DNA of 64,000 nt from Bacillus amyloliquefaciens DSM 7 = ATCC 23350 (lineage in GTDB: Bacteria > Bacillota > Bacilli > Bacillales > Bacillaceae): positions 363,501 through 427,500 of the forward strand of contig NC_014551.1 in NCBI RefSeq assembly GCF_000196735.1. Reading direction: 5' to 3'. The notes beneath the pieces are model-generated. The model was not told the DNA's origin, did not search any database, and saw only the letters and a list, made by a program, of their open reading frames with translations. The position numbers and the translations under genes were made by a program. Positions 34,885-46,865 of this stretch are shown one piece after another. The stretch's first letter is position 1; every line of letters starts with the position of its first letter.

Positions 34885-35199
34885 ATGAACATTCCAAACC
34901 ATCCTGAAACCGCCCGCTTACAGCTGACAAAGGTTCTTCATGCTCTGAGTGATCCGCTCCGTTTAGAGCTGGTCAAACAGTTGGCGGAAACAACAGAAAA
35001 AACGTGCAGCACATGTGCTGATGTCCGGGTCGCCAAATCAACGCTGTCCCATCACTTCAAAGTGCTGCGGGAGGCGGGGGTCGCCCAAGTGCGCATAGAC
35101 GGAAAGCACCGTTATTATTCCCTGCGCAAAGATGATTTACAAGAGGCGTTTCCCGGCCTGCTGGAGGCGATTTTACAGACAGAGCCGGACCGCTGGTAA
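34885..35199 (+). CDS. yczG: ArsR-family regulator YczG
   Basis: 104-aa winged-helix regulator of the ArsR family, with [19 protein letters not shown] and [22 protein letters not shown] forming the DNA-binding domain. An early TCSTCAD gives two cysteines (separated by two residues) that could serve as a redox or metal sensor. It is divergent from ycnE-nfrA2 and is a likely regulator of it. No Shine-Dalgarno sequence precedes the ATG; the mRNA may be leaderless. B. subtilis has the same gene here. Confidence 0.85.
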   Translation: MNIPNHPETARLQLTKVLHALSDPLRLELVKQLAETTEKTCSTCADVRVAKSTLSHHFKVLREAGVAQVRIDGKHRYYSLRKDDLQEAFPGLLEAILQTEPDRW

Positions 35200-35204
35200 C
35201 TAAA

Positions 35205-35226
35205 TCCCCGAATTCCGGGGGTTTTT

Positions 35227-35228
<2 letters not shown>
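35205..35228 (+). terminator. yczG terminator
   Basis: CCCCG-AATTC-CGGGG with a following run of seven T residues. The T run overlaps the end of gabR on the other strand. Confidence 0.7.
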
Positions 35229-36698
<1,470 letters not shown>

Positions 36699-36744
36699 AA
36701 AAGAAGTCAGAATGATAAGAAAACAATGCAGGGGGATGAAATCT

Positions 36745-38052
36745 ATGAGTCAAACAGTATCATCTGAAGTGACAACTGCCCAGTGGCAGCAAAAACGGGA
36801 TCAATTTGTTTCCAATGGGGTCGGCAACGGAAACCGCAGTATGGCGGTAAAAGGCGAAGGGGCGCTTTTATACGATTTGGACGGCAGACGATTCATTGAT
36901 TTTGCCGGAGCGATCGGAACGCTGAATGTCGGCCATTCCCATCCGAAGGTGGTGGAGGCCGTGAAGAAACAGGCGGAGGCTCTCATTCACCCGGGATTTA
37001 ACGTCATGATGTATCCGTCTTATATTGAGCTGGCCGAAAAACTCTGCGCCATTGCGCCGGGAGATCATGCGAAAAAAGCGATTTTTCTCAACTCCGGAGC
37101 GGAAGCGGTGGAAAACGCCGTGAAAATCGCCAGAAAATATACGAAGCGCCAGGCTGTCGTCTCATTCACAAGAGGGTTTCACGGCCGCACGAACATGACG
37201 ATGAGCATGACGAGCAAGGTAAAGCCTTATAAATTCGGATTCGGCCCGTTTGCCTCAGAGGTGTATCAGGCGCCGTTTCCTTACTATTATCAAAAGCCGG
37301 CCGGCATGAGCAATGAGCAGTATGACGACTTTATCATCAGCGCTTTTGATGATTTCTTTATCGCCGCAGTTGCGCCGGAAACCGTGGCCTGTGTCGTCAT
37401 GGAACCGGTTCAGGGAGAAGGCGGTTTTATCATTCCTTCAAAACGTTTCGTGCAGCACGTCGCCGCTTTTTGTAAAAAACACGGCATCGTTTTTGTGGCG
37501 GATGAGATTCAGACCGGGTTTGCCAGAACGGGAACGTATTTTGCGATCGAGCATTTCGGAGCCGTTCCTGATTTGATTACCGTATCTAAATCACTCGCGG
37601 CCGGATTGCCGCTGAGCGGCGTCATCGGCCGGGCGGAAATGCTTGATGCCGCCGCGCCGGGGGAACTTGGCGGCACATATGCGGGAAGCCCTCTCGGCTG
37701 TGCGGCTGCGCTTGCCGTCTTGGACATTATTGAAGAAGAAGGGCTTAATCAGCGCTCCGAGGAGATCGGCCGCATCATTGAGCATCAGGCGCTCGAATGG
37801 AAAAAAGAGCATGCCTGTATCGGAGAAGTGCGCAGACTCGGCGCGATGGCGGCCATCGAAATTGTCAAAGATCCGGACACGCGAGAACCGGACAAAGCAA
37901 AAGCCGCGGCTGTCGCAAAAGCGGCGAATGAGAATGGGCTGCTGCTATTGACGGCAGGCATTAACGGCAACATTATCAGATTTCTGACGCCGCTTGTCGT
38001 GACGGATGAACAGCTCAAAGAAGGCCTTTCCATTATCGAAGCCGCTTTGTGA
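36745..38052 (+). CDS. gabT: 4-aminobutyrate aminotransferase GabT
   Basis: 435-aa class III PLP aminotransferase that converts GABA and 2-oxoglutarate to succinate semialdehyde and glutamate. Class III hallmarks: SGAEAVENAVKIARKYTKRQAVVSF, the Asp of VADEIQTGFARTG and the PLP-Lys in LITVSKSLAAGLPLSG. The ATG at 36745 is preferred to one at 36712 because GGGGG precedes it and the homologue begins there. gabD follows 105 bp later. Confidence 0.92.
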   Translation: MSQTVSSEVTTAQWQQKRDQFVSNGVGNGNRSMAVKGEGALLYDLDGRRFIDFAGAIGTLNVGHSHPKVVEAVKKQAEALIHPGFNVMMYPSYIELAEKLCAIAPGDHAKKAIFLNSGAEAVENAVKIARKYTKRQAVVSFTRGFHGRTNMTMSMTSKVKPYKFGFGPFASEVYQAPFPYYYQKPAGMSNEQYDDFIISAFDDFFIAAVAPETVACVVMEPVQGEGGFIIPSKRFVQHVAAFCKKHGIVFVADEIQTGFARTGTYFAIEHFGAVPDLITVSKSLAAGLPLSGVIGRAEMLDAAAPGELGGTYAGSPLGCAAALAVLDIIEEEGLNQRSEEIGRIIEHQALEWKKEHACIGEVRRLGAMAAIEIVKDPDTREPDKAKAAAVAKAANENGLLLLTAGINGNIIRFLTPLVVTDEQLKEGLSIIEAAL

Positions 38053-38157
38053 GTTCAATTATTGGAATGCCGGCGGATGGGTCTGCTATCATGAGAGTGT
38101 GAGATACATCAATAAGCATTCAATGGTTTTACTATAGCAGAGAAAGGAATGTTCAAT

Positions 38158-39546
38158 ATGCCAGAACAATTAACAGTTTACAACCCGGCAACGGGAGAGG
38201 CGATCGAAAGCATCCCTCAGCAGACGGCCGAAGATGTTGAAAAAGCGATTGAACGTTCACACAAAGCGTTTCAATCATGGTCCAAAACATCAGCGGGAGA
38301 ACGTGCTTCCCTTTTGAAAAAATGGTATGAGCTGATTGTTGAAAATAAAGAAGAACTTGCGGAATTAATTACGAAGGAAAACGGTAAACCGTATGAAGAA
38401 GCGGTCGGAGAAGTTTTATACGGCGCCGGCTATATTGAATGGTTTGCCGAAGAAGCAAAACGGATTTACGGCAGAACCGTACCTGCGCCGACTACGGGCA
38501 AACGGATTGTCGTCACCCGTCAGGCGGTCGGCCCGGTAGCGGCGATCACGCCGTGGAATTTCCCGAATGCGATGATCACCCGAAAAGCCGCGCCGGCTTT
38601 GGCGGCAGGCTGTACATTCATCATCAAGCCGGCGGAAGATACGCCGCTTTCCGCTTACGCCCTTGCGCGTCTCGCATTTGAAGCGGGAATTCCGGAGGAC
38701 GTGCTGCAAGTGGTGATCGGTGACGGAGCCGAAATCGGAAACGTCTTTACCAGCAGTCCGAAAATCCGCAAAATTACTTTCACCGGCTCAACGCCTGTCG
38801 GCAAAATCCTGATGAAAAACAGTGCCGACACCGTCAAACATATGTCGATGGAGCTTGGCGGACATGCGCCGCTGATCGTGGATGAAGACGCTGATCTTGA
38901 TCTGGCGGTAGCCCAAACAATGGCCTCTAAATTCAGAAATGCCGGCCAAACCTGCGTCTGTGCGAACCGCCTGATCGTTCACGAATCCGTGAAAGACGAG
39001 TTTGCGAAAAAACTGAGTGAAGAAGCTGCGAAACTCAAAGTCGGAAACGGTCTTGAAAAAGGCGTAAACGTTGGTCCCGTCATCAACAAAAAAGGCTTCG
39101 ATAAAATCGTCGGCCAAATTAATGACGCCGTGGAAAAAGGCGCGAAAGTGCTGACGGGCGGAACGTATGACCAAAACGATGAAAAAGGATGCTATTTCGT
39201 TACGCCGACCGTGCTGTCAAATGTAGACACATCCATGAACATCATGCATGAAGAAACATTCGGTCCGGTTGCGCCGATCGTTACGTTCTCAGATATCGAT
39301 GAAGCGATCAAGCTTGCGAACGATACGCCGTTCGGGCTTGCGGCTTATTTCTTCACAGAAAACTACCGCCGCGGCATCTATATTTCTGAACAGCTTGAAT
39401 ACGGCATCATCGGCTGGAACGACGGCGGTCCGTCCGCGGTTCAAGCGCCGTTCGGCGGAATGAAAGAAAGCGGCATCGGCCGAGAAGGCGGTACGGAAGG
39501 CATTGAGCCGTATCTCGAAACCAAATACATGTCAATCGGACTTTAA
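38158..39546 (+). CDS. gabD: succinate-semialdehyde dehydrogenase GabD
   Basis: 462-aa aldehyde dehydrogenase completing GABA breakdown to succinate with NAD(P). The catalytic Cys is in [11 protein letters not shown], the general-base Glu in [12 protein letters not shown] and the nucleotide loop in [10 protein letters not shown]. Length equals that of the B. subtilis enzyme. The ATG at 38158 lies 9 bases after AAAGGA; the ATG at 38149 is too close to that site. Two tandem terminators follow. Confidence 0.93.
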   Translation: MPEQLTVYNPATGEAIESIPQQTAEDVEKAIERSHKAFQSWSKTSAGERASLLKKWYELIVENKEELAELITKENGKPYEEAVGEVLYGAGYIEWFAEEAKRIYGRTVPAPTTGKRIVVTRQAVGPVAAITPWNFPNAMITRKAAPALAAGCTFIIKPAEDTPLSAYALARLAFEAGIPEDVLQVVIGDGAEIGNVFTSSPKIRKITFTGSTPVGKILMKNSADTVKHMSMELGGHAPLIVDEDADLDLAVAQTMASKFRNAGQTCVCANRLIVHESVKDEFAKKLSEEAAKLKVGNGLEKGVNVGPVINKKGFDKIVGQINDAVEKGAKVLTGGTYDQNDEKGCYFVTPTVLSNVDTSMNIMHEETFGPVAPIVTFSDIDEAIKLANDTPFGLAAYFFTENYRRGIYISEQLEYGIIGWNDGGPSAVQAPFGGMKESGIGREGGTEGIEPYLETKYMSIGL

Positions 39547-39557
39547 TAGCTGAAAGA

Positions 39558-39588
39558 GAGCCCCTGCTTCTAAGCGGGGGCTTTTTTA
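39558..39588 (+). terminator. gabD terminator 1
   Basis: AGCCCC-TGCTT / AAGCGGGGGCT hairpin followed by six T residues. Confidence 0.8.
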
Positions 39589-39598
39589 ATTGAGCAGT

Positions 39599-39628
39599 CT
39601 GCCGGTGAAATCGCCGGCAGGCTTTTTT
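39599..39628 (+). terminator. gabD terminator 2 (tandem)
   Basis: CTGCCGG / CCGGCAG hairpin followed by six T residues, 10 bp after the first terminator. Confidence 0.75.
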
Positions 39629-39636
39629 GATCTCAT

Positions 39637-39667
39637 GGGAATAATCGGTTCGATTCCAGACAAAATA
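39637..39667 (+). promoter_or_regulatory. candidate sigma-G promoter of glcU-gdh
   Basis: GGAATA, 17 bases, CAAAATA resembles the sigma-G pattern; glcU-gdh is expressed in the forespore in B. subtilis. Confidence 0.45.
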
Positions 39668-39699
39668 ACAGCAAATACGATTGAAAGAAGGTCGCCATC

Positions 39700-41369
<1,670 letters not shown>

Positions 41370-41373
41370 GAAA

Positions 41374-41411
41374 AAAAGCGATCGCAGCTCTTATGAGCCG
41401 GATCGCTTTTT
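41374..41411. terminator. bidirectional terminator between gdh and ycnI
   Basis: AAAAAGCGATC / GATCGCTTTTT with A and T tracts at both ends. Confidence 0.82.
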
Positions 41412-41414
41412 GCT

Positions 41415-42026
41415 TTATGCGCGTTTTTTCTTAACAAGCGCCGCGATGGAAAGGATAATCGCCGCAGCTGACAGAACGATGGCCGCGATATCAAGCGCTG
41501 ATACGCCGGATTTGCTTTCTTCTTTTGACTGTTCAGCTCCGTGCGCATCCGTCACGTTGGCCGCTTTTGTGATTTTCGTAATCGAGTGAGGCGTGTCAGC
41601 TTTTTCATCACCCGTCCATTCTACAATGCTGCCGTCTTTGTAATATTGGTAGGCGTCCCAAGCGGCATCCCCGGTCTTTTCAGGGTTTTTCGCAACAAAT
41701 GTGAACTGCTGGAATTGGCCGGGCTGAATGCCGCCGTTCTTCGCTTCCCAAGTGACGGAGACCGCTTTGTCATCATGCTTTGATACGGACGTTTTCCAGC
41801 CCGGAATCGGCTGGTACTGCTGAAATTCAACGCCCGCAGGCATTTTCAGCACGACTTTCGTTGTCGGCTCATTTTTTTCCACAGGCACTTTCATCGTGTA
41901 CGTTTCCCAGGAACCCGCCGCGGATTCCGCGGGTTTGACTGAGACGTGGGCGCTTGCTGTTGCCGTAAAACCGATGAGTGACAGGGTTATGGCAGACATG
42001 AATACTAAAGCCTTTTTTTTCAACAT
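41415..42026 (-). CDS. ycnI: copper-binding surface protein YcnI (DUF1775)
   Basis: 203-aa exported, membrane-anchored protein. A signal peptide ends at TASA, giving a mature N-terminal histidine (AHVSVKPAESAAGSWETYTM), the residue used for copper in DUF1775 proteins; a C-terminal helix (about 180-198) and KKKRA anchor follow. The ATG at 42026 sits 8 bases after AAGGAG. Last gene of the minus-strand unit ycnK-ycnJ-ycnI, 12 bp after ycnJ. Family work on YcnI shows Cu(II) binding. Confidence 0.88.
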   Translation of the reverse strand: MLKKKALVFMSAITLSLIGFTATASAHVSVKPAESAAGSWETYTMKVPVEKNEPTTKVVLKMPAGVEFQQYQPIPGWKTSVSKHDDKAVSVTWEAKNGGIQPGQFQQFTFVAKNPEKTGDAAWDAYQYYKDGSIVEWTGDEKADTPHSITKITKAANVTDAHGAEQSKEESKSGVSALDIAAIVLSAAAIILSIAALVKKKRA

Positions 42027-42038
42027 GAGATACACTCC

Positions 42039-43667
42039 TTAGTTTGTGGTTGAGAATATTTGATTGATTTCATTAAAGTCGTTTGTCAGTCCGTGGACTT
42101 TGATCTTCCAGTTTCCCTTTTCGGTGATGGACATATTGGCGGCTTCGAATGTGCCTTCCTTCGTTTTTTTCAAATCAAAGGTGCTTTCATGCTGTTTGCC
42201 GCTGAAGCCCGTCTGATAAACCGTCACCGTAAATTGCTGAATGTCTTTCACAAGGCTGCCGTTGTGATCGGTGACAATGACTTGAAATTCATTTTTACCC
42301 GGCTGGTTCGGCGTTATGTGCAAGGACAGGGTTTCCCCGTTTCCGATCATGTCTGAGCCGTTAAAAGGCAATGGCGCAGGCGGCGGCGGGCTGGGCAGGC
42401 TTGTGAAGACGGCGGTTGTAAATAACACCGCAATCCCTATTACCCATTCGGCCTTTATTGTGCCGCTGATGCTTTTGTTTCTGCGGAGTTTTGTCATCCA
42501 TACGTGAATGGCGCCGAGAGCAAGCATGATGACAAACAGTCCGATTTTCAAAAGAAGCGTCTTGCCGTAAGCGGTGTGAAAGAGTGAATCAAACGAACGG
42601 ATAATGAAAAATCCGTTCAGCACACCTGAAAATAAAAGCACGCCGACAGAGGCGAATGCCCAAGGGGAGAACCGTCTGACCGTTTCCCAGGCGATGGTTT
42701 TATCGGTGTTTCTCCACTCTGATGAAAGAAGCAGCACAAGCGCGGCTATACCGCCCGTCCATACAGACGCGGCTGATAAATGGAGAAAGTCCATTGTGAT
42801 GCCGACCGCTTTTTCGTCAATGACCGCCGCATGTCCGGCAAATGCTTTTGCCAAAAGCGAAGCGAAAAAGAACAATAGCGGCGCCGTCCAGTACGCAAAT
42901 GACCGAAATGCTTTCTTCTTCAACAGCGGGATCATGGACACAGCAAGCAGGATAAATAAGCTGATCTGGATCATCCAGACATACCCGCCGGCCGTTTTCA
43001 GAAGCGTTTCTTTTACATAGTCCGGCTGAAACGCGGCGCTCCAAGCGCCGCCCGCGTTTTCTTTCGTCTGGATCGGGAGCTGGCAGACAAGCGCGAGTCC
43101 CATTAAACATAAAGAGATAACGAGCAGCTTTACGGTTCGGCTGTTTTTTGATGAACTTTCATTTTTTCTGAACCAAAACAGATGGAAAAAGGCCGTGCCG
43201 ATAAACAGGGAGAGAGCGGTGTACAAAATACCGCGGTCGATGGCCGCTTCGGGGTGAAGCGGCGCTTCCGATGATGTTTTCTCCTGAAGGCCTCCGCCGG
43301 CTTTCCCGATACTGAAAGGAATGACGCCGGATACCGGGTGTCCGTCAGCTGACACCGCGTTCCATTCCGCTCTGTAAATATCATGCGGCAGATTTTTTTT
43401 CAAAGCCGCGGTCATGATGCGGGAATCATTTTTTTGAATCACCGTTTTGCCCGCATCGACCCGTTCGCCGGATGAATTATAGACCTTAATGGAGTGGAAG
43501 CCTTCTTCAATCTGTTCATTAAACTCAATTTCAATCTGCTTTGGCGCTTGTTTTAATTCGCTGTTCTCACCCGGATTTGAGTTTGTGATGTAGGCGTGGG
43601 CGAAGCTTGTTTTCGGAATCAAAACAAGGAACAGCAAAAAGATGAGCCAGCGTTTGTTCTGTCTCAT
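42039..43667 (-). CDS. ycnJ: copper import protein YcnJ (CopC-CopD fusion)
   Basis: 542-aa fusion: a signal peptide ending SFA, a CopC-like copper-binding domain (HAYITNSNPGENSEL at the mature N-terminus), then a CopD-like membrane domain of about eight helices (residues about 150-440) and a C-terminal extracellular YtkA-like beta domain. In B. subtilis it mediates copper acquisition under copper limitation. I chose the ATG at 43667, matching the homologue start; an open upstream extension overlaps ycnK. Regulated by YcnK. Confidence 0.9.
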   Translation of the reverse strand: MRQNKRWLIFLLFLVLIPKTSFAHAYITNSNPGENSELKQAPKQIEIEFNEQIEEGFHSIKVYNSSGERVDAGKTVIQKNDSRIMTAALKKNLPHDIYRAEWNAVSADGHPVSGVIPFSIGKAGGGLQEKTSSEAPLHPEAAIDRGILYTALSLFIGTAFFHLFWFRKNESSSKNSRTVKLLVISLCLMGLALVCQLPIQTKENAGGAWSAAFQPDYVKETLLKTAGGYVWMIQISLFILLAVSMIPLLKKKAFRSFAYWTAPLLFFFASLLAKAFAGHAAVIDEKAVGITMDFLHLSAASVWTGGIAALVLLLSSEWRNTDKTIAWETVRRFSPWAFASVGVLLFSGVLNGFFIIRSFDSLFHTAYGKTLLLKIGLFVIMLALGAIHVWMTKLRRNKSISGTIKAEWVIGIAVLFTTAVFTSLPSPPPPAPLPFNGSDMIGNGETLSLHITPNQPGKNEFQVIVTDHNGSLVKDIQQFTVTVYQTGFSGKQHESTFDLKKTKEGTFEAANMSITEKGNWKIKVHGLTNDFNEINQIFSTTN

Positions 43668-43699
43668 GGCTGGTGACACCGCCTTCCGGTTGGTTGTTG

Positions 43700-44272
43700 T
43701 TATGTCTTGCTGCAGGTGCATCCTTTCTGCCTGTCGTGTAAGATGATGTCCGCCGCCTTGTCAAAAGTGCAAATGACCCCGCCGAAGCCTTTTTGAAACC
43801 GTTCCGCGTAATCAAGCGTTGAGAAAGGAATCGCCTGAGGCCGGCAGCAATGAAGGTCAATGTCGGCATGAACTAAAAAGTATGCAGAAGCGGCTGTCAG
43901 CGTCGTTTGGAGAAGGAAATCCTTACAAATGACGTGGGACACTTCTTCCTTTTTATCCTCATACCGCAAAATCGCGCAATGAATGCAGCACATCTGCTCA
44001 ACGGCTTGTGAAACGGTAATAAGCTGAACAGAATATGAATGCTGAATCGGCCGCAGGCAATAGCCGCATTGATTGGCGCTTTGTTCTGAAGCGGGCGGGA
44101 GCGTAATGCCGCCGGGGGTCCGGATAATCCGGTTTGCATCCGCCAGCTGATTGACGTCTCTGTACACGGTCATCTCGGAAACGCCGAATCTCTCGCTGAT
44201 GTCAGAGATTTTCAGCGGGCCCTCCTCTTTCAGCCATTCAAGCAATGTTTGCTGTCTGTGAATCGGAAGCAA
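43700..44272 (-). CDS. ycnK: copper-responsive DeoR-type repressor YcnK
   Basis: 190-aa regulator: N-terminal DeoR helix-turn-helix (LKISDISERFGVSEMTVYRDVNQL) and a C-terminal NosL-like metal-sensing domain with Cys pairs (CGYC, CCIHC, CTC near the end). In B. subtilis it represses ycnJ when copper is sufficient. I chose the TTG at 44272, 8 bases after a perfect AAGGAGG, which gives the homologue length of 190 aa; the longer ORF upstream would run through the promoter region. First gene of ycnKJI. Confidence 0.9.
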   Translation of the reverse strand: MLPIHRQQTLLEWLKEEGPLKISDISERFGVSEMTVYRDVNQLADANRIIRTPGGITLPPASEQSANQCGYCLRPIQHSYSVQLITVSQAVEQMCCIHCAILRYEDKKEEVSHVICKDFLLQTTLTAASAYFLVHADIDLHCCRPQAIPFSTLDYAERFQKGFGGVICTFDKAADIILHDRQKGCTCSKT

Positions 44273-44325
44273 TTCTGCATCCTCCTTTTTATGCAAATGA
44301 GTGATGAACCTCCTTCTAAGAGTAG

Positions 44326-44395
44326 ATGTTTTCACAAATGTGTACAAGAGCCTGATGATAAAATATGTGAAAACATGTTGAACAATCACAAATGT
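44326..44395. promoter_or_regulatory. candidate YcnK operator cluster
   Basis: ATGTTTTCACA at 44326 and its exact complement TGTGAAAACAT at 44366 form an 11-bp inverted repeat; TCACAAATGT occurs at 44332 and again at 44386. The cluster fills the gap between ycnK and ycnL. Confidence 0.55.
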
Positions 44396-44414
44396 AAAAC
44401 GCGGAGACAGAGTC

Positions 44415-44423
44415 TGTTATAAT
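44415..44423 (+). promoter_or_regulatory. ycnL extended -10
   Basis: TG-T-TATAAT, 26 bp before the ycnL ATG; no good -35 was found. Confidence 0.55.
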
Positions 44424-44448
44424 AGAAGAGTTGAATGGAGGAATAAAC

Positions 44449-44790
44449 ATGAAAGAAACGACCTGCCCGAACTGCGGCAAGCCGATTACAGGCGACATGG
44501 TCAGATCATCCATAATCCCGTGCCAGTTTGATTGCGGGCACTGCCATGTGAAATTGCGTGAATATAAAGTATCAGCTCCGATTATGGCTGTTGCCATTGC
44601 GATAACGGTCCTTTTGATTTATCTTGTGCAGATGGCCCGAATCGCTGTCATGCCGATGTTTCCGGCGGCGCGGTATGTGCCGGCCGCCATTTTCGCGCTC
44701 GTATGCGCATATCCGGTGTTCATTGTCAGTGAGCGGCTCATTGCGAAACTCGTCGTTACAAAAGGACACATTATATACAGAAAGCGGTAA
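44449..44790 (+). CDS. ycnL: membrane protein YcnL with N-terminal zinc ribbon
   Basis: 113-aa protein: two Cys pairs CPNC and CGHC (residues about 6-32) forming a probable zinc ribbon, then two membrane helices (about 42-62 and 73-92). Corresponds to B. subtilis YcnL, function unknown. The ATG at 44449 follows GGAGG. It is divergent from ycnK and shares its repeat-rich control region, so a copper link is possible. I am sure of the gene, not of its role. Confidence 0.8.
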   Translation: MKETTCPNCGKPITGDMVRSSIIPCQFDCGHCHVKLREYKVSAPIMAVAIAITVLLIYLVQMARIAVMPMFPAARYVPAAIFALVCAYPVFIVSERLIAKLVVTKGHIIYRKR

Positions 44791-44819
44791 GACACCTTGT
44801 TATGAGGTGTCTTTTTTTT
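44790..44819 (+). terminator. ycnL terminator
   Basis: AGACACCT / AGGTGTCT hairpin with seven T residues, beginning at the stop codon. Confidence 0.8.
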
Positions 44820-44829
44820 AGTTAAGGAT

Positions 44830-44850
44830 TTGTCACACTCTATGTGCCAA
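44830..44850 (+). promoter_or_regulatory. MtlR operator of mtlAFD
   Basis: TTGTCACA, 5 bases, TGTGCCAA closely matches the MtlR activator site known for B. subtilis (4-base gap there as I recall); its centre lies about 64 bp upstream of the predicted start point. Confidence 0.75.
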
Positions 44851-44868
44851 ACTCCTCTTTACTTTTCG

Positions 44869-44897
44869 TTGAATGAGTATTGTAAGCGTTTTATGAT
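44869..44897 (+). promoter_or_regulatory. mtlA promoter
   Basis: TTGAAT, 17 bases, TATGAT. The -10 overlaps the cre site. Confidence 0.65.
44881..44894 (+). promoter_or_regulatory. cre site (CcpA) of mtlAFD
   Basis: TGTAAGCGTTTTAT matches the cre consensus at 12 of 14 positions and covers the -10, giving catabolite repression. Confidence 0.75.
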
Positions 44898-44973
44898 GAA
44901 GACACAGGGGAGAAAGAAACCCCGTGTCTTATTTATTTTCATCTTAAGGCGAGCAAACAGGGAGGGAATTGAC

Positions 44974-46407
44974 ATGCAGCAAGAACAGCAAGCTGGCATG
45001 AAAGTGAAGATACAGCGGTTCGGCAGTTATTTAAGCGGTATGATCATGCCGAATATCGGCGCATTTATTGCGTGGGGAATTATCACCGCGCTGTTTATTC
45101 CTAAGGGATGGTTTCCGAATCCGCAGCTGAATACATTGGTAAGCCCGATGATTACGTATCTTCTGCCGCTTTTAATCGCATATACGGGCGGAAAAATGAT
45201 TTACGATCATCGCGGGGGAGTCGTCGGGGCGACGGCCGCCATCGGAGTCATTGTCGGAGCAGACATTCCGATGTTCTTAGGCGCAATGATTATGGGGCCT
45301 TTGGGCGGTTATCTCATTAAACAAGTAGACCGTTTATTTAAAGATAAAGTCAGACAGGGTTTTGAAATGCTGATCAACAACTTCACGGCGGGAATTATCG
45401 GCGCTGTGCTGACAATTATCGCATTTTATGCGATCGGCCCGGTCGTCCTGTCTCTTAACAAATTGCTGGCGGCGGGTGTGGAAGTCATTGTCCATGCGAA
45501 TTTGCTGCCGATTGCAAGCGTTTTCGTTGAACCGGCGAAAGTCCTGTTCCTCAATAACGCGATCAACCACGGCATTTTAAGTCCGATCGGAATCGAGCAG
45601 GCCGCAAAAGTGGGTAAATCCATTCTGTTCTTAGTGGAAGCGAACCCCGGGCCTGGACTCGGTATTTTACTGGCATACATGTTCTTTGGAAAAGGCTCTT
45701 CAAAATCGACGGCTCCGGGAGCGGCGATCATTCATTTCTTCGGGGGGATTCATGAAATCTATTTCCCTTACATTTTAATGAAACCGATGCTGATCCTCGC
45801 GGCGATCGCGGGAGGAGCGAGCGGACTGCTCACATTCTCGATTTTTAACGCGGGACTTGTCGCAGCATCATCGCCGGGCAGCATCATCGCGATTTTAGCG
45901 CTGACGCCGAAAGGAAGCTATCTCGGTGTGCTGGCGGGTGTCATCGTTGCAGCCGCCGTATCGTTTATCGTATCGGCGCTTATTCTGAAATCATCTAAAG
46001 CGGGTGAAGAAGATCTGACAGCCGCTGCGGAAAAAATGCAGGAAATGAAAGGCAGGAAAAGCGAAGCGGCGGCCGCATTGGCAGATACAGAGGAAGAGCC
46101 GGAAAGCGGCGCAGCCGATATTTCCGCTGATCAAGTCAGCCGCATTATCTTCGCGTGTGATGCGGGTATGGGATCGAGCGCAATGGGCGCTTCCATTTTA
46201 AGAAACAAAGTGAAAAAAGCAGAGCTGGATATTGATGTGACAAATACGTCGATCAATAATCTTCCGAATGACGCGGATATCGTCATTACGCATAAGGACC
46301 TGACTGACCGCGCGAAAGCGAAGCGGCCGGAGGCGGTGCACATTTCGGTTGATAATTTCTTAAACAGTCCGAAATACGATGAACTGATTGAAAAGCTTAA
46401 AAACTAA
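44974..46407 (+). CDS. mtlA: mannitol-specific PTS enzyme IICB MtlA
   Basis: 477-aa mannitol permease of the phosphotransferase system. Residues about 15-345 form the IIC membrane domain (RFGSYLSGMIMPNIGAFIAWG at its start, GGIHEIYFPYILMKP substrate motif), and residues about 380-477 the IIB domain with phospho-Cys in IIFACDAGMGSS. A hydrophilic alanine/glutamate linker joins them. The ATG at 44974 follows GGAGGG. IIA is separate (mtlF). Controlled by MtlR and CcpA sites upstream. Confidence 0.95.
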   Translation: MQQEQQAGMKVKIQRFGSYLSGMIMPNIGAFIAWGIITALFIPKGWFPNPQLNTLVSPMITYLLPLLIAYTGGKMIYDHRGGVVGATAAIGVIVGADIPMFLGAMIMGPLGGYLIKQVDRLFKDKVRQGFEMLINNFTAGIIGAVLTIIAFYAIGPVVLSLNKLLAAGVEVIVHANLLPIASVFVEPAKVLFLNNAINHGILSPIGIEQAAKVGKSILFLVEANPGPGLGILLAYMFFGKGSSKSTAPGAAIIHFFGGIHEIYFPYILMKPMLILAAIAGGASGLLTFSIFNAGLVAASSPGSIIAILALTPKGSYLGVLAGVIVAAAVSFIVSALILKSSKAGEEDLTAAAEKMQEMKGRKSEAAAALADTEEEPESGAADISADQVSRIIFACDAGMGSSAMGASILRNKVKKAELDIDVTNTSINNLPNDADIVITHKDLTDRAKAKRPEAVHISVDNFLNSPKYDELIEKLKN

Positions 46408-46432
46408 TCAAACAGAAAGAGGGATTTTCATC

Positions 46433-46864
46433 ATGGAAGTATTGGCTAAAGCGAATATCAAACTGAACCAAACAGTGAACTCAAAAGAGGATGCCATCCG
46501 CCTGGCGGGACAGACATTAATTGATAACGGTTACGTGAAAAACGGCTACGTGGAAAAAATGTTCGAACGTGAAGAAACATCATCCACTTTTATGGGGAAT
46601 TTCATTGCGATCCCGCACGGCACGGAAGACGCGAAGGAAGAAGTGCTTCATTCAGGCATTTCCATCATCCAGATTCCGAATGGTGTTGAATACGGTGAAG
46701 GCAATACGGCAAAGGTCGTTTTCGGTATCGCCGGAAAAAACAATGAGCACTTAGACATTTTGTCAAACATCGCCATCATCTGCTCAGAGGAAGAAAACAT
46801 CGAACGGCTGATCAGTGCAAAAACGGAAGAAGAACTGGCCGCTATTTTCAGCGAGGTGAACTGA
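46433..46864 (+). CDS. mtlF: mannitol-specific PTS enzyme IIA MtlF
   Basis: 143-aa EIIA protein that passes phosphate from HPr to MtlA and can also phosphorylate MtlR. The active-site His lies in FIAIPHGTE (residue about 63). Length equals the B. subtilis protein. The ATG at 46433 follows AAAGAGGG; mtlD starts 1 bp after its stop, so translation is coupled. Confidence 0.95.
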   Translation: MEVLAKANIKLNQTVNSKEDAIRLAGQTLIDNGYVKNGYVEKMFEREETSSTFMGNFIAIPHGTEDAKEEVLHSGISIIQIPNGVEYGEGNTAKVVFGIAGKNNEHLDILSNIAIICSEEENIERLISAKTEEELAAIFSEVN

Positions 46865-46865
46865 C

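Noticed and set aside
43668-43721. 18-codon N-terminal extension of ycnJ into ycnK
   Set aside because: It would place a hydrophilic segment before the signal peptide; the ATG at 43667 matches the homologue.
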